This document shows, piece by piece, positions 19,207-28,947 of a stretch of DNA of 64,000 bases. The position numbers and the translations under genes are program-made. This DNA is from Fictibacillus phosphorivorans (GTDB taxonomy: Bacteria > Bacillota > Bacilli > Bacillales > Fictibacillaceae), in contig NZ_JAMBOR010000016.1 in assembly GCF_023715845.1 (NCBI RefSeq), positions 1 to 64,000 on the forward strand. Direction: 5' to 3'. Numbering within the stretch: position 1 is the stretch's first letter; each line of letters opens with the position of its first letter. The notes under the pieces were generated by a model. The model saw nothing but the letters and a program-made list of their open reading frames with translations, made no database searches and was not told where the DNA came from.

Positions 19207-19279
19207 TTGCATATTACAAATGTACATACTTGCGTTTTACAAGTATGTAAAAATATGATATTTGCATTTTGCAAATATC
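19207..19279. promoter_or_regulatory. Three TTGC-N5-RCAA palindromic elements in a gene-free stretch
   Basis: The gap between odhB and the gene at 19571 is over 500 bp. It contains TTGCATATTACAA (19207-19219), TTGCGTTTTACAA (19230-19242) and TTGCATTTTGCAA (19262-19274). The second and third extend into longer dyads (ACATACTTG/CAAGTATGT and GATATTTGC/GCAAATATC). Spacings are 23 and 32 bp. The pattern suggests repeated operators for a dimeric regulator. The regulator is not identified. Confidence 0.5.
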
Positions 19280-19351
19280 ATAGAAGAGGCTTTAGGACAC
19301 TGACTGTTGCCTTTATTTCTCGTTATAACCTTTAAAGGAAGGCACGATCCT

Positions 19352-19556
19352 ATGAACAATTCGAAATTGATTCAACTCTAAAGAATAATTGGATCTCTTT
19401 TTATAATTAGCTTTATATTTAGCAGAGATGATATACAAATATTTTTAGCTATATAATTCCAAGGACAATGAGAAGCTATTAGGGGATCAATTTGACATAA
19501 TTCAGCATTCACCAGTATCATTTAAGGAAGAAAAATATTGTCTTATCCATATTTAA
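19352..19556 (+). pseudogene. Possible decayed small membrane-protein gene
   Basis: An ATG at 19352, with AAAGGAAGG about 10 bases upstream, opens a frame that stops after nine codons (TAA 19379). It then continues as a hydrophobic stretch RIIGSLFIISFIFSRDD, hits a second stop, and one frame over continues as EKLLGDQFDIIQHSPVSFK up to TAA 19554. A stop and a frame change within 200 bp suggest gene decay. It is also possible that only the nine-codon peptide is real or that nothing here is translated. Confidence 0.35.
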
Positions 19557-19570
19557 AGGAGAGAATGTGA

Positions 19571-19771
19571 ATGATCCACTTAGACTGGGCTACTAGACCA
19601 ACTATTCGTGAAATCAAATGTGTGCACACTGACGCTAAAAAATATATGGTAGATCGTGCTTTGACAAGCGGGAAGATGTACGAGTTGAAAAACGAAACAG
19701 AGGAATTTTATTTTGTCATTGATAACACGGGGAAAATAGGCGGGTATTATAAAGAATACTTTGAAGGCTAA
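19571..19771 (+). CDS. Small conserved protein (DUF6501-like)
   Basis: This is a 66-residue soluble protein. The motifs KCVHTDAKKY, TSGKMYELKNETEEF and the C-terminal GKIGGYYKEYFEG match a small Bacillus family that I recall as DUF6501; function is unknown. The spacing of short strands suggests a compact beta barrel, which is an inference. AAAGGAGAG lies upstream of the ATG. The gene lies alone, downstream of the palindrome cluster. Confidence 0.7.
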   Translation: MIHLDWATRPTIREIKCVHTDAKKYMVDRALTSGKMYELKNETEEFYFVIDNTGKIGGYYKEYFEG

Positions 19772-19791
19772 ACCTCAACAAATGCATAAAG

Positions 19792-19820
19792 AAAGCCTGA
19801 CTCATTGAGCCAGGCTTTTA
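19792..19820. terminator. Bidirectional terminator
   Basis: AAAGCCTG-A-CTC/GAG-C-CAGGCTTT pairs around ATT, with T- and A-rich flanks. It serves the small gene on the plus strand and DAHP synthase on the minus strand. Confidence 0.8.
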
Positions 19821-19828
19821 TTACTATA

Positions 19829-20908
19829 TTAAGAATGTAATTTCACTTTCTCCTTATTTAAAAGGGCATCCATGAATTCATGGAATTCTGGAATGTTCAT
19901 TTGTTGAGCGGAATCAGATAGAGCAACAGCTGGATCCGGGTGTACTTCAGCCATTACCGCATCTGCACCGATCGCCATCGCTGCTTTTGCAGCAGGCAAT
20001 AGAAGGTCCTTACGACCCGTAGAATGCGTCACATCCACTACTACCGGTAAATGTGTTTCTTTCTTCAAGATTGGTACAGCAGAGATGTCAAGCGTGTTAC
20101 GTGTTGCACGCTCGTAAGTACGGATTCCACGCTCACATAGGATAACTTGGCTGTTTCCTTGAGCTAGAATGTATTCAGCAGCGTACATGAACTCTTCGAT
20201 CGTAGCTGATAATCCACGTTTCAAGAGAACGGGTTTGTTTACTGAACCAGCAGCTTTTAATAAGTCAAAGTTTTGCATGTTACGTGCACCGATTTGGATA
20301 ACATCAACATAATCAAGTGCCATTTCAATGTCATTCGGATTTAAGATCTCACTTACTACAGCAAGTTGATGTTCATCCGCAACTTTACGGAGAATCTTTA
20401 GACCTTCAAGACCAAGACCTTGGAAATCGTAAGGGGAGGTACGCGGCTTAAATGCACCGCCTCGAATTAAGGTCAATCCTTTTCCAGCAATGACTTCAGC
20501 AACTTGTTTCACTTGCTCGTAGCTTTCAACCGCACAAGGTCCCATGATGAAGTGAGGATTTCCATCACCAATCTTTTCACCTTTTACATTTACTACTGTA
20601 TCTTCCGGTTTCTTTTTACGAGAAACGAGTAATGCTTTTCGATTATCATCTTTTTGTAGTTCAAGACTTGCTTTGAAAATTTGTTTGAAGATATGCTGAA
20701 CAGTAGATGTTTCGAATGGTCCATCATTTTGTGAAGCAATCAAATCTAATAGAGCTCTCTCTCTCACTGGATCAAAACGCTTTACACCTTGCGTTTCTTT
20801 TAATTTTCCAATCTTCTGCGCGACATGGCCACGCTCGTTTAATAGTTCCAAAATTTTTAAAGAAATCTCATCAACTTGTTTGCGTAACACTTCTAATTCG
20901 TTTGACAT
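19829..20908 (-). CDS. aroG: Bifunctional DAHP synthase-chorismate mutase
   Basis: This 359-residue enzyme catalyses the first step of the shikimate pathway and, in its N-terminal domain, converts chorismate to prephenate. The AroQ chorismate-mutase helix region is about residues 1-85 ([20 protein letters not shown]). The type I-beta DAHP synthase barrel follows, with [38 protein letters not shown] and [12 protein letters not shown]. In this family the mutase domain acts as the allosteric feedback sensor. The B. subtilis name is aroA. The ATG has GGGAGG upstream. It is divergent from the aro operon. Confidence 0.95.
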   Translation of the reverse strand: MSNELEVLRKQVDEISLKILELLNERGHVAQKIGKLKETQGVKRFDPVRERALLDLIASQNDGPFETSTVQHIFKQIFKASLELQKDDNRKALLVSRKKKPEDTVVNVKGEKIGDGNPHFIMGPCAVESYEQVKQVAEVIAGKGLTLIRGGAFKPRTSPYDFQGLGLEGLKILRKVADEHQLAVVSEILNPNDIEMALDYVDVIQIGARNMQNFDLLKAAGSVNKPVLLKRGLSATIEEFMYAAEYILAQGNSQVILCERGIRTYERATRNTLDISAVPILKKETHLPVVVDVTHSTGRKDLLLPAAKAAMAIGADAVMAEVHPDPAVALSDSAQQMNIPEFHEFMDALLNKEKVKLHS

Positions 20909-21124
20909 CGGCGGTTCCTCCCAATTTGTTTTACTTCTTTTTCATATCCTATATCGCGGCCGCTAATAGGCGATTTGACAGTTTTTATTACACAGGACAC
21001 TTTCGCGCTTTAAAGCGTGTGTCTCATAAAGTATTGCTTGTTACTTTAAAGGGATTTGAAAAGAAAGTCAAGTACTTATCCAAAAAAAGTTTTATTAAAT
21101 TTCAGAATGTTCATTTTGCTTAAG

Positions 21125-21153
21125 TTGACTCTTAGATGTAGGTAGTGTAAATT
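21125..21153 (+). promoter_or_regulatory. Candidate promoter of the aro operon leader
   Basis: TTGACT (21125-21130) and TAAATT (21148-21153) are 17 bp apart. Further AT-rich -10-like sequences (TATAAC near 21210, TATAAA near 21218) lie closer to the T-box but lack a clear -35, so the start point is uncertain. Confidence 0.45.
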
Positions 21154-21229
21154 TTATGAAAAATGAAAGAATTCCCTTTACAACAGCGCTTCAACGTGTT
21201 AAAACTGTCTATAACTTTATAAAATAAAT

Positions 21230-21443
21230 TGCTATGAAAGAATGCGAGTAGTGAGAAGGTTCCCTGTTAAAGAGAGCTGATGGTGGTGAAAATCAGTACA
21301 AAGCCTTTCGCGAATTACAGTTCTTGAGCACGCTTTTTAAAAGCCGGACTTTCCGTTATGACAATGAAGGTGGCAAAGTTTATCTTTGCTGTCAGGGTGG
21401 TATCGCGATTTATTCGTCCCTGCTTATAAGCAGGGATTTTTTT
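21230..21443 (+). promoter_or_regulatory. T-box riboswitch upstream of the aroC operon
   Basis: Stem I has AAAGAATGCGAGTAGTGAG at its base and an apical GCTGATGGTGGTGAAAATC. It returns through CAGTTCTTGAGC. The T-box AGGGTGGTATCGCGA is at 21394-21408. The terminator TCCCTGCT/AGCAGGGA (21417-21436) ends in a T-run. In the specifier region TAC (21316-21318, Tyr) fits the pathway, but the neighbouring triplet ACA (Thr) is equally well placed by simple alignment, so tRNA identity is not certain. Confidence 0.92.
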
Positions 21444-21485
21444 GTACAAAAAAATTAGACAAAACAGCACATTGGAGGAATGGAA

Positions 21486-22655
21486 ATGAGATATTTAACA
21501 GCTGGTGAGTCACACGGACCGCAGCTTACAACGATTATAGAGGGTGTGCCAGCTGGTCTTCCTCTCTTAGCTGAAGACATAAATGAAGAGCTGGCTAGAA
21601 GACAAAAAGGACATGGCAGAGGTCGCCGTATGCAGATCGAGAAAGACCAAGTCCAGATTCTTAGCGGTGTAAGACATGGTATAACACTCGGTTCACCGAT
21701 CACCTTAGCAGTTGAAAACAAGGATTTTACTCATTGGACAAAAATCATGGGTGCAGAACCACTTGAAGATGAAAATGCAGAAATAAAACGTGTTATTTCC
21801 AGACCGCGCCCTGGACACGCTGATCTAAACGGAGCGATAAAATACAACCATCGTGATATGAGAAATGTATTGGAAAGATCATCAGCACGAGAGACCACCG
21901 TACGTGTTGCAGCGGGTGCTGTGGCTAAGAAAATTCTAAAAGAGTTAGGTATAGAAGTAGGGGGCCATGTGCTGGAAATCGGCGGTGTGCGAGCTGAACA
22001 TACCACTTATGAAACACTTAGCGAACTTCGTGAAAAAACAGAAGCATCTCCTGTTAGATGCCTAGATGAAACAGCCGAAAAAGAAATGATGAATGCCATT
22101 GACCGTGCGAAAGAAAACGGTGATTCAATCGGGGGTATCGTAGAAGTTATCGCGGAAGGTATGCCAGTAGCTGTAGGAAGCTATACGCACTATGACAACA
22201 AGCTCGATGCAAAACTTGCTGCAGCAATCATGAGCATTAATGCATTTAAAGGCGCTGAGATCGGCATTGGTTTTGAAGCAGCAAGAAAACCAGGCAGTGT
22301 AGTTCATGACGAGATTCAATGGGACATCGAAAATGGATACACACGAAAAACGAACAATGCAGGTGGTTTCGAAGGTGGAATGACAACAGGGATGCCAGTT
22401 GTCGTCCGTGGCGTAATGAAGCCGATTCCGACATTATACAAACCTCTTCAAAGTGTTGATATTGAAACAAAAGAAGCATTTGCAGCAAGTATCGAAAGAT
22501 CTGACAGCTGTGCTGTTCCTGCAGCAAGTGTCGTTGCAGAATCTGTAGTAGCATGGGAACTGGCTAGCGCACTCATACAGCAATTTGGTCAGGACAATAT
22601 GGAAGTGATTAAAAAGAACATTGTTCAGCATCAAGAGCGTGCGAGGGCGTTTTAA
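21486..22655 (+). CDS. aroC: Chorismate synthase
   Basis: This FMN-dependent enzyme eliminates phosphate from EPSP to make chorismate. It has 389 residues. [29 protein letters not shown], the [15 protein letters not shown] block and a C-terminal [11 protein letters not shown] region are diagnostic. ATG 21486 is preferred to ATG 21480 because GGAGG is 9 bases away rather than 3. It is called aroF in B. subtilis. It is first in a T-box-controlled operon with aroB, tyrA and aroA. Confidence 0.97.
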   Translation: MRYLTAGESHGPQLTTIIEGVPAGLPLLAEDINEELARRQKGHGRGRRMQIEKDQVQILSGVRHGITLGSPITLAVENKDFTHWTKIMGAEPLEDENAEIKRVISRPRPGHADLNGAIKYNHRDMRNVLERSSARETTVRVAAGAVAKKILKELGIEVGGHVLEIGGVRAEHTTYETLSELREKTEASPVRCLDETAEKEMMNAIDRAKENGDSIGGIVEVIAEGMPVAVGSYTHYDNKLDAKLAAAIMSINAFKGAEIGIGFEAARKPGSVVHDEIQWDIENGYTRKTNNAGGFEGGMTTGMPVVVRGVMKPIPTLYKPLQSVDIETKEAFAASIERSDSCAVPAASVVAESVVAWELASALIQQFGQDNMEVIKKNIVQHQERARAF

Positions 22656-23729
22656 ATGGAGCAGATCACTATCAAGACACCTTCTAAAACGTATCCCGTT
22701 TATTTAGGGGAAAAAGTGATTCCGAAGCTAGGTGAGGTTTTACAATCATTAGATCCTGCACCAAAAAATGTGCTGATCATCACCGATCATCATGTAGGAG
22801 AGTTATACCTTAATGATATTCAATCAGAGCTTGATGAAAAGGTATCCTATGAAACTTTTCAGATCGAGCCGGGAGATAGTCAGAAATCTTTTGATAACTA
22901 TTATGCGTGCCAAAGTTTCGCATTAGAGATAGGGCTTGATCGGTCTTCTGTAATCTTAGCGCTAGGCGGTGGAATGATCGGTGACATCGCCGGTTTTGTT
23001 GCCGGTACGTATATGAGAGGAATACGGTTTATTCAAATTCCAACGACCATCCTTGCTCATGATAGTGCCGTAGGAGGGAAGACAGGGATCAATCACCCTG
23101 AAGGCAAAAATATGATCGGTGTTTTTCACCAACCAGAAGCTGTTATCTATTCAACAGATTTTCTATCTACTTTACCTGAAAATGAAATAAGGTCTGGATT
23201 TGCGGAAGTAATCAAGCATGCATTAATAGCTGACCCCAGCTTCTATGATTATTTGAACAACAACATCAAATCACTTACTGATCTAAAAGGTGAGCACCTG
23301 TTAAACTGCCTTACAAGAGGAATTGAAATAAAGAACGAAGTCGTCTCTCAAGATGAGAGAGAAAAGGGCATCAGAGCATTCTTAAACTTTGGCCACACAC
23401 TCGGGCACGCTATTGAAGGTGAACGTCAATACAAAGGAATTACGCATGGTGAGGCTGTGGCTCGTGGGATGGTTTTTGCTTTATCCCTTAACAAAAAAAC
23501 GGTTCAGCTTGGAAATGATCTTAAAAGTTGGTTAAATGACCTAGGATTCGCTCCTATACCGAAGAATCTTTCGGTACCCTCTCTTATTAACAGAATGAAA
23601 AAGGATAAGAAAGCAGCAGGAGGGACGATTAATATGGTGCTCTTAGAACAAATAGGACAACCCACTATCACACCTTACCAAGCTAACGACCTAGAGAAGA
23701 AATTAACTCAATTCTTAGAAGAGAATTAA
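22656..23729 (+). CDS. aroB: 3-dehydroquinate synthase
   Basis: AroB cyclises DAHP to 3-dehydroquinate using NAD and a divalent metal. The 357-residue protein has ALGGGMIGDIAGFVA with the NAD loop, PTTILAHDSAVGGKTGIN, GFAEVIKHALI and the metal-site stretch FGHTLGHAIE. Its ATG immediately follows the aroC stop codon, so translation is coupled. Confidence 0.97.
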   Translation: MEQITIKTPSKTYPVYLGEKVIPKLGEVLQSLDPAPKNVLIITDHHVGELYLNDIQSELDEKVSYETFQIEPGDSQKSFDNYYACQSFALEIGLDRSSVILALGGGMIGDIAGFVAGTYMRGIRFIQIPTTILAHDSAVGGKTGINHPEGKNMIGVFHQPEAVIYSTDFLSTLPENEIRSGFAEVIKHALIADPSFYDYLNNNIKSLTDLKGEHLLNCLTRGIEIKNEVVSQDEREKGIRAFLNFGHTLGHAIEGERQYKGITHGEAVARGMVFALSLNKKTVQLGNDLKSWLNDLGFAPIPKNLSVPSLINRMKKDKKAAGGTINMVLLEQIGQPTITPYQANDLEKKLTQFLEEN

Positions 23730-23747
23730 CATCAAAGGAGCCTGCAC

Positions 23748-24845
23748 ATGAGGAACGTCTTGCTGATAGGAGTTGGATTGATTGGCGGATCAATCGCTTT
23801 AACAATAAAAAAAGAACATGATGTGGCTATCGCAGGATATGACGTCCAGGCTGCCAATTGTGAGAAAGCAGTAAGTTTAGGAGTCATTGACAAAGTCGCA
23901 ACTGATTTGCAACAAGAAGCAGCTAAAGCTGACCTTATTATAATTGCTACACCCGTTGAAGCCACATTGAACATTATGGATCAACTCTCTTCCATTAGAC
24001 CAGCTATTAAAGCACTTGTCATGGATGTCGGAAGTACGAAGAAAACCATAATGGAAAAGGCCGAAAAGCTCGCTGAACAAAATATTGTTTTTATTGGCGG
24101 GCACCCAATGGCAGGATCGCATAAAACAGGAGTAGAAAGTGCTCGACCACACTTACTAGAAAATGCTTATTATATTCTCACACCTAGTTCTATTGCTTCT
24201 GCATCGGAAATAGAAGAAGCGAAAGACTGGTTAAAAGGGACGCGTGCGAAGTTTATCGTGGCTGAGCCGGATGAACATGATTTTCTAACGGGTATCGTCA
24301 GTCATTTTCCTCATCTGATTGCATCGAGCCTTGTGAGACTTGCTCAAAAACATGCGAATGAGAATCCACTCGTCCAACAGCTGGCGGCGGGCGGTTTTCG
24401 GGATATCACACGGATTGCTTCAAGTTCTCCAAAAATGTGGAGTGATATCGTCAGCCAGAACAAGGACCATCTATTAACTCTTTTATCCGATTGGAAAGAA
24501 GAGATGGAACAAGTGATAAGCTATGTTGAAATTGGTGATCCAAAACAATTATTTGATTATTTCCATGGCGCAAAATTGTTCCGAGACGGACTCCCTGTTC
24601 GTTCAAAAGGAGCGATTCAGCCGTTTTCTGATTTATATGTAGATATTTTAGATACAACGGGTGCTCTATCTAAAGTAACTACACTATTAGCAGAATTTGA
24701 AATCAGCATTATCAACATTACCATTCTTGAAGTGAGAGAAGACCTCAATGGTGTGCTGAGATTAAGTTTCCAAAATGATAACGACCGTGATAAGGCACAA
24801 AAAGTATTACACCAAGAAAATTATTTAACTCATATCACGGAATAA
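23748..24845 (+). CDS. tyrA: Prephenate dehydrogenase with ACT domain
   Basis: TyrA oxidatively decarboxylates prephenate to 4-hydroxyphenylpyruvate for tyrosine synthesis. The 365-residue protein begins with an NAD-binding [10 protein letters not shown], followed by [14 protein letters not shown] and a helical dimerisation region. It ends in an ACT domain (about residues 290-360, [18 protein letters not shown]), usually the site of tyrosine feedback. AAAGGAGCC precedes the ATG. It lies 18 bp after aroB. Confidence 0.95.
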   Translation: MRNVLLIGVGLIGGSIALTIKKEHDVAIAGYDVQAANCEKAVSLGVIDKVATDLQQEAAKADLIIIATPVEATLNIMDQLSSIRPAIKALVMDVGSTKKTIMEKAEKLAEQNIVFIGGHPMAGSHKTGVESARPHLLENAYYILTPSSIASASEIEEAKDWLKGTRAKFIVAEPDEHDFLTGIVSHFPHLIASSLVRLAQKHANENPLVQQLAAGGFRDITRIASSSPKMWSDIVSQNKDHLLTLLSDWKEEMEQVISYVEIGDPKQLFDYFHGAKLFRDGLPVRSKGAIQPFSDLYVDILDTTGALSKVTTLLAEFEISIINITILEVREDLNGVLRLSFQNDNDRDKAQKVLHQENYLTHITE

Positions 24846-24858
24846 GGAGGCACTTTTT

Positions 24859-26145
24859 ATGAAAAAACAATTAACGCCTATTCATCGCTTAAATGGAACC
24901 ATTAAAGTGCCAGGAGACAAATCGATTTCTCATCGATCAGTCATGTTTGGCTCCATAGCAGAAGGAAAGACCACCATAAACGGTTTCTTAACTGGTGAAG
25001 ATTGTCTGAGTACTATTTCTTGTTTTAAAAAACTTGGAGTAAACATTGTTCAGGATGGTGAGCATGTAACGGTTGAAGGAAGCGGAATCTCAGGTTTAAA
25101 ACAGTCTTCTGATGACCTGTATGTTGGCAATTCTGGTACGACCATTCGTTTGATGCTTGGAATCCTTGCCAATACTTCTTTTTCTTCTGTGTTAACAGGA
25201 GACGAGTCTATTGCAAAAAGACCGATGAATCGGGTTACAAAGCCATTAAGGGAGATGGGTGCAGAGATTGAAGGCAACGAGGAAGGAAACAAAGTTCCTC
25301 TTCACATAAAAGGGGGAAATGTGAAAGGCATTCACTACCATTCTCCAATTGCAAGTGCTCAAGTAAAATCAGCCATTCTCCTTGCTGGATTACAAGGTGA
25401 AGGAACAACATCTGTTACAGAACCTCTTAAATCGAGAGATCATACAGAACGGATGCTGGAAGCTTTTGGAGTAGAGCTGAAGTCCGATAACTTAACAGTT
25501 TCGATTGACGGCGGACAACAGCTGAAAGGTACTCATATTGAAGTTCCTGGTGATATATCTTCTGCAGCCTTTTTCTTAGTGGCTGGAGCTATTGTTCCTG
25601 AAAGCACGATTACTCTCCAAAAAGTGGGTCTTAACCCGACCCGTACCGGTATTTTAGATGTTCTTCACGATATGGGTGCAGAGATCTCGTATGAAAATGT
25701 GAATGAGGAAGCATCTGAACCTTATGGAGACCTAGTAGTTAAAACCTCGTCCCTTAAAGGAACGGTCATCGAAGGAGATGTTATTCCGAGATTGATCGAT
25801 GAGATTCCGATTATTGCATTGGCAGCTACACAAGCTGAAGGTGAAACGATTATAAAAGATGCACAGGAATTACGTGTTAAAGAAACCGATCGTATCGAAA
25901 CGGTGGTAAACGAGCTTCAGAAGATGGGAGCGCAAATCGAAGCTACCGAAGATGGAATGATCATTCATGGGAAATCTCCTTTAAAAGGAGCGTCTGTTCA
26001 AAGTTACGGCGATCACCGCATCGGAATGATGTTAAGTATTGCCGCTTGCCTTGCAGAAGGCGAGACAACACTAGACCAAAGCGAAGCCGTTGCTGTTTCG
26101 TATCCTTCATTCTTTGATCAGCTTCAACGTTTATCAAATCCATAA
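24859..26145 (+). CDS. aroA: 5-enolpyruvylshikimate-3-phosphate synthase
   Basis: This enzyme joins PEP to shikimate-3-phosphate. It has 428 residues. [36 protein letters not shown] and [11 protein letters not shown] are active-site blocks, and a C-terminal YGDHRIGMM completes the fold. The motif near the PEP site (GNSGTTIRL) is the form seen in Gram-positive enzymes of the glyphosate-tolerant class II, but kinetics cannot be read from sequence. It is called aroE in B. subtilis. It is the last gene of the operon, followed by a strong terminator. Confidence 0.96.
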   Translation: MKKQLTPIHRLNGTIKVPGDKSISHRSVMFGSIAEGKTTINGFLTGEDCLSTISCFKKLGVNIVQDGEHVTVEGSGISGLKQSSDDLYVGNSGTTIRLMLGILANTSFSSVLTGDESIAKRPMNRVTKPLREMGAEIEGNEEGNKVPLHIKGGNVKGIHYHSPIASAQVKSAILLAGLQGEGTTSVTEPLKSRDHTERMLEAFGVELKSDNLTVSIDGGQQLKGTHIEVPGDISSAAFFLVAGAIVPESTITLQKVGLNPTRTGILDVLHDMGAEISYENVNEEASEPYGDLVVKTSSLKGTVIEGDVIPRLIDEIPIIALAATQAEGETIIKDAQELRVKETDRIETVVNELQKMGAQIEATEDGMIIHGKSPLKGASVQSYGDHRIGMMLSIAACLAEGETTLDQSEAVAVSYPSFFDQLQRLSNP

Positions 26146-26160
26146 TAAAAAATAGTTTGA

Positions 26161-26190
26161 GCCAGTATCCAATAGGATACTGGCTTTTTT
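26161..26190 (+). terminator. aro operon terminator
   Basis: GCCAGTATCC/GGATACTGGC is a perfect 10-bp stem with an AATA loop followed by six Ts. It shares GCCAGTAT with the terminator at 130-158. Confidence 0.92.
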
Positions 26191-26242
26191 ATGATCTAAT
26201 TAGAAGACTAGTTCCTTATGAAATGTCCCATATTTCTATCAT

Positions 26243-26282
26243 TCGACAGATTATAACATTTTTCATATTAGAATTATTATAA
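26243..26282 (+). promoter_or_regulatory. katA promoter with a PerR box
   Basis: TTAGAATTATTATAA (26268-26282) matches the Per box TTATAATNATTATAA at all but one defined position. It overlaps a candidate -10 TATTAG (26266-26271), which lies 17 bp from TCGACA (26243-26248). PerR repression relieved by peroxide is therefore likely. Confidence 0.7.
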
Positions 26283-26356
26283 AAAAGTATTGATTATCCG
26301 TTGAGAGGTGATATCATTAGAGTGTACAAACTATTCCAATAATGAGGTGATTAAGT

Positions 26357-27817
26357 TTGAGTAATAGTAACAAACACTTAACTACTAGTTGGGGAGCTCC
26401 TGTAGGGGACAATCAGAATTCGATGACTGCAGGATCTAGAGGCCCTACTTTAATTCAAGACGTTCATCTTTTAGAGAAGTTGGCTCATTTTAACCGCGAA
26501 CGCGTACCAGAACGAGTTGTACATGCAAAAGGTGCAGGCGCTCATGGCTATTTTGAAGTAACAAACGACATGAGAAAATACACAAAAGCACATTTCTTAT
26601 CTGAAGTTGGAAAAAGAACACCACTGTTTGTCCGTTTTTCTACAGTGGCAGGGGAAAATGGCTCTGCTGATACTGTTAGAGATCCCCGTGGATTTGCAGT
26701 TAAATTTTATACAGAAGAAGGAAATTATGATCTTGTAGGTAACAACACACCAGTATTCTTTATTCGAGATGCTATCAAGTTTCCTGATTTTATTCATACT
26801 CAAAAACGTCATCCTCAAACACACTTGAAAAATCCGAACGCGATCTGGGATTTTTGGTCATTATCACCGGAATCCCTTCACCAGGTAACCATCCTTATGT
26901 CTGACAGAGGAATTCCTGCCACATTCCGCCACATGCATGGCTTTGGAAGTCATACATTTAAATGGGTAAATAGAGAAGGCGATGGGGTATGGGTGAAGTA
27001 TCACTTTAAAACAGAACAGGGTATAAAAAATCTCTCAAACGAAGTTGCCGCTAAAATCGCTGGAGAAAACCCTGATTATCATACAGAAGATCTATTCAAC
27101 GCGATTGAAAAAGGTGAATTCCCTTCTTGGAAGCTCTATGTACAAATAATGCCACTTGAAGATGCAAATACTTACCGTTTTGATCCATTTGATGTTACTA
27201 AAGTTTGGTCACAAAAAGATTATCCACTCATTGAAGTTGGCCGTATGGTTTTAAATAAAAATCCTGAAAATTATTTTGCAGAGGTAGAACAAGCTACTTT
27301 TTCACCTGGAACATTAGTACCGGGGATTGATGTATCTCCTGATAAGATGCTTCAGGGCCGTCTGTTTGCTTACCATGATGCACATCGCTACCGGGTAGGA
27401 GCGAACCATCAAGCACTTCCGATCAATCGTCCGCGAAATGAAGTGAACAATTATCAAAGAGATGGCCAAATGCGTTTTGATAATAATGGTGGTGGATCCA
27501 TATATTACGAGCCTAATAGTTTTGGCGGACCCAAAGAATCTCATGAAAATAAACAAACTGCTTTTCCAGTGTCAGGTGTAGCAGATAGTGTAGGCTATGA
27601 TCACCATGATCACTATACTCAGCCTGGAGATTTATATCGCTTAATTAGTGAAGAAGAACGTTCGAGACTAATCGAGACAATTGTTGGAGCCATGAAACCA
27701 GTTGAATCCGATGCAATCAAATTACGGCAGATCCAGCATTTCTACAAAGCAGATCCAGATTACGGTACGCGTGTAGCGAAAGGACTGGGATTAGAGGTTC
27801 CGCAAGAAGTTAAATAA
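26357..27817 (+). CDS. katA: Vegetative catalase
   Basis: This is a monofunctional haem catalase of 486 residues. The distal His is H56 in [20 protein letters not shown]. Also visible are [19 protein letters not shown], an asparagine block [11 protein letters not shown] and the proximal haem tyrosine in [14 protein letters not shown]. It starts at TTG 26357 with GAGGTGA 6 bases before. The PerR-box promoter upstream predicts peroxide induction. A terminator shared with cbpA follows. Confidence 0.96.
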   Translation: MSNSNKHLTTSWGAPVGDNQNSMTAGSRGPTLIQDVHLLEKLAHFNRERVPERVVHAKGAGAHGYFEVTNDMRKYTKAHFLSEVGKRTPLFVRFSTVAGENGSADTVRDPRGFAVKFYTEEGNYDLVGNNTPVFFIRDAIKFPDFIHTQKRHPQTHLKNPNAIWDFWSLSPESLHQVTILMSDRGIPATFRHMHGFGSHTFKWVNREGDGVWVKYHFKTEQGIKNLSNEVAAKIAGENPDYHTEDLFNAIEKGEFPSWKLYVQIMPLEDANTYRFDPFDVTKVWSQKDYPLIEVGRMVLNKNPENYFAEVEQATFSPGTLVPGIDVSPDKMLQGRLFAYHDAHRYRVGANHQALPINRPRNEVNNYQRDGQMRFDNNGGGSIYYEPNSFGGPKESHENKQTAFPVSGVADSVGYDHHDHYTQPGDLYRLISEEERSRLIETIVGAMKPVESDAIKLRQIQHFYKADPDYGTRVAKGLGLEVPQEVK

Positions 27818-27823
27818 AAGGCA

Positions 27824-27859
27824 AAAAATACGTTCCCCAAGTTGTGGGAACGTATTTTT
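27824..27859. terminator. Bidirectional katA/cbpA terminator
   Basis: AAAAATACGTTCCC (27824-27837) is the exact complement of GGGAACGTATTTTT (27846-27859), with A- and T-rich sides serving both converging genes. Confidence 0.88.
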
Positions 27860-27871
27860 CGTTTACACTCA

Positions 27872-28519
27872 TTAAACCTTAGCAGTAGTTCTAAGATCTT
27901 CAATATCCGCTACTTTAAATCCATTTGCCTCAACACGATGAACCAATTCATCAATTTCTTCACGTGAAACACTTTTATTAAATGTGATAACAACTCTGCG
28001 TAAAAACTGTTTTCCGGCATCTTGTGTAAAGACACCTTCAATATTGTAATCTTCATGGATAGCAGTAAATAATTTTCTTAGCGATCCTTTTCCCTCTGTA
28101 GTTGAAACAGTTAAAGAGTAACCGCCATTTTTAATACCATACGAATCTTGCAAAATATCCATAACTTTTGAATGAGTAATAATTCCTAAGAAGTTATGAT
28201 CATCATCAACTACCGCCATGAAAGGAAGACGTCGGATCGAGAACAATACTTTAAAATAGGATGTATTCTCATGGATAAAGGCATCTTTTTCCTCTGCAAT
28301 TCTGCTAACGTTTTCTTTGACAGAACCTAAATTATCAATAATATAATCGGATGTTGTCTCCTTAAAAAGTAAACCCACAAATTTTTCACCTTTTTTGTCT
28401 AATACCGGAATACAACGGTACCCTGACTGAATGATGGTATAACGGGCTTCACTAATTGACATATCTTCTGTTACATATGTTACTTTTGTTCTGGAAAGAT
28501 AATTTGATTTTACCTTCAT
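27872..28519 (-). CDS. cbpA: CBS-pair protein (CbpA-like, candidate c-di-AMP binder)
   Basis: This is a soluble 215-residue protein. A tandem CBS pair fills about residues 1-130 (SISEARYTIIQSGYRCIPVL and FLGIITHSKVMDIL), followed by an ACT-like C-terminal domain (SLRKLFTAIHEDYNIEGVF, RRVVITF). This layout and length match the family named CbpA, which includes a Listeria c-di-AMP-binding protein. ATG 28519 has AAAAGGGTG upstream; GTG 28528 lies within that site. Ligand binding here is inferred. Confidence 0.75.
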   Translation of the reverse strand: MKVKSNYLSRTKVTYVTEDMSISEARYTIIQSGYRCIPVLDKKGEKFVGLLFKETTSDYIIDNLGSVKENVSRIAEEKDAFIHENTSYFKVLFSIRRLPFMAVVDDDHNFLGIITHSKVMDILQDSYGIKNGGYSLTVSTTEGKGSLRKLFTAIHEDYNIEGVFTQDAGKQFLRRVVITFNKSVSREEIDELVHRVEANGFKVADIEDLRTTAKV

Positions 28520-28620
28520 AAGACACACCCTTTTCAGAATTATATAAATATTTAAAACTAATTCGATATAATTTTCAATATCCCTGCTTTATTAATTTTT
28601 TTCTCCAACTTTTTACCTGT

Positions 28621-28649
28621 TTGCAGTTTTGAAAATTCTGTCATATAAT
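28621..28649 (+). promoter_or_regulatory. Strong promoter of the ABC-F leader
   Basis: TTGCAG (28621-28626) and perfect TATAAT (28644-28649) are separated by 17 bp, placing the transcription start near 28656. That is about 290 nt before the ABC-F start codon. Confidence 0.8.
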
Positions 28650-28694
28650 GAAATAGTAACAATTAATGGATACACGGTGAAGGAGGTGTAAGGA

Positions 28695-28814
28695 ATGCTT
28701 AAAGGTTTGCAATTGTTTAGCTGGCTCGTAGTTTCTCGTTCAATTACTTATGTGATTTTTCGAAATTGGTGGAGTCTGTCCAAATTCAGCTATTCAAATA
28801 TTGTAAACCGATAA
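28695..28814 (+). CDS. 39-residue leader peptide upstream of an ABC-F gene
   Basis: ATG 28695 follows an excellent AAGGAGGTG site and opens a 39-codon ORF ending at TAA 28812. The peptide is hydrophobic and aromatic (LFSWLVVSRSITYVIFRNWW) and has no recognised domain. It lies between a strong promoter and a terminator that precedes the ABC-F start. That layout is typical of leader peptides in ribosome-mediated attenuation of antibiotic-resistance ABC-F genes (vmlR-like). Drug stalling on this ORF is inferred. Confidence 0.7.
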   Translation: MLKGLQLFSWLVVSRSITYVIFRNWWSLSKFSYSNIVNR

Positions 28815-28850
28815 GTAACCTTACCCTTTCCTTTTTCTATGTTATCAGTA

Positions 28851-28887
28851 AAACCATGGGCAGGTGTTATTTGCTCATGGCTTTTTT
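28851..28887 (+). terminator. Attenuator hairpin between leader peptide and ABC-F
   Basis: CCATG-G-GCA pairs with TGC-T-CATGG (28854-28880) around a 9-base loop, followed by CTTTTTT. It lies 37 nt after the leader-peptide stop and 60 nt before the ABC-F ATG. CCTTACCCTTTCC (28819-28831) can pair with GGAAAAGGTGAGG (28899-28911) with one wobble and one mismatch, enclosing the hairpin. Confidence 0.75.
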
Positions 28888-28947
28888 AATGAACCTTTGG
28901 AAAAGGTGAGGACAGTGGTATAACTTTTTTTGAAGGAGAAATGTAAC

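Noticed and set aside
20707-21123. 138-codon plus-strand ORF antisense to the DAHP synthase N terminus
   Set aside because: Most of it is the complement of a strongly conserved gene. It lacks a ribosome site, and its translation has no recognisable domain.
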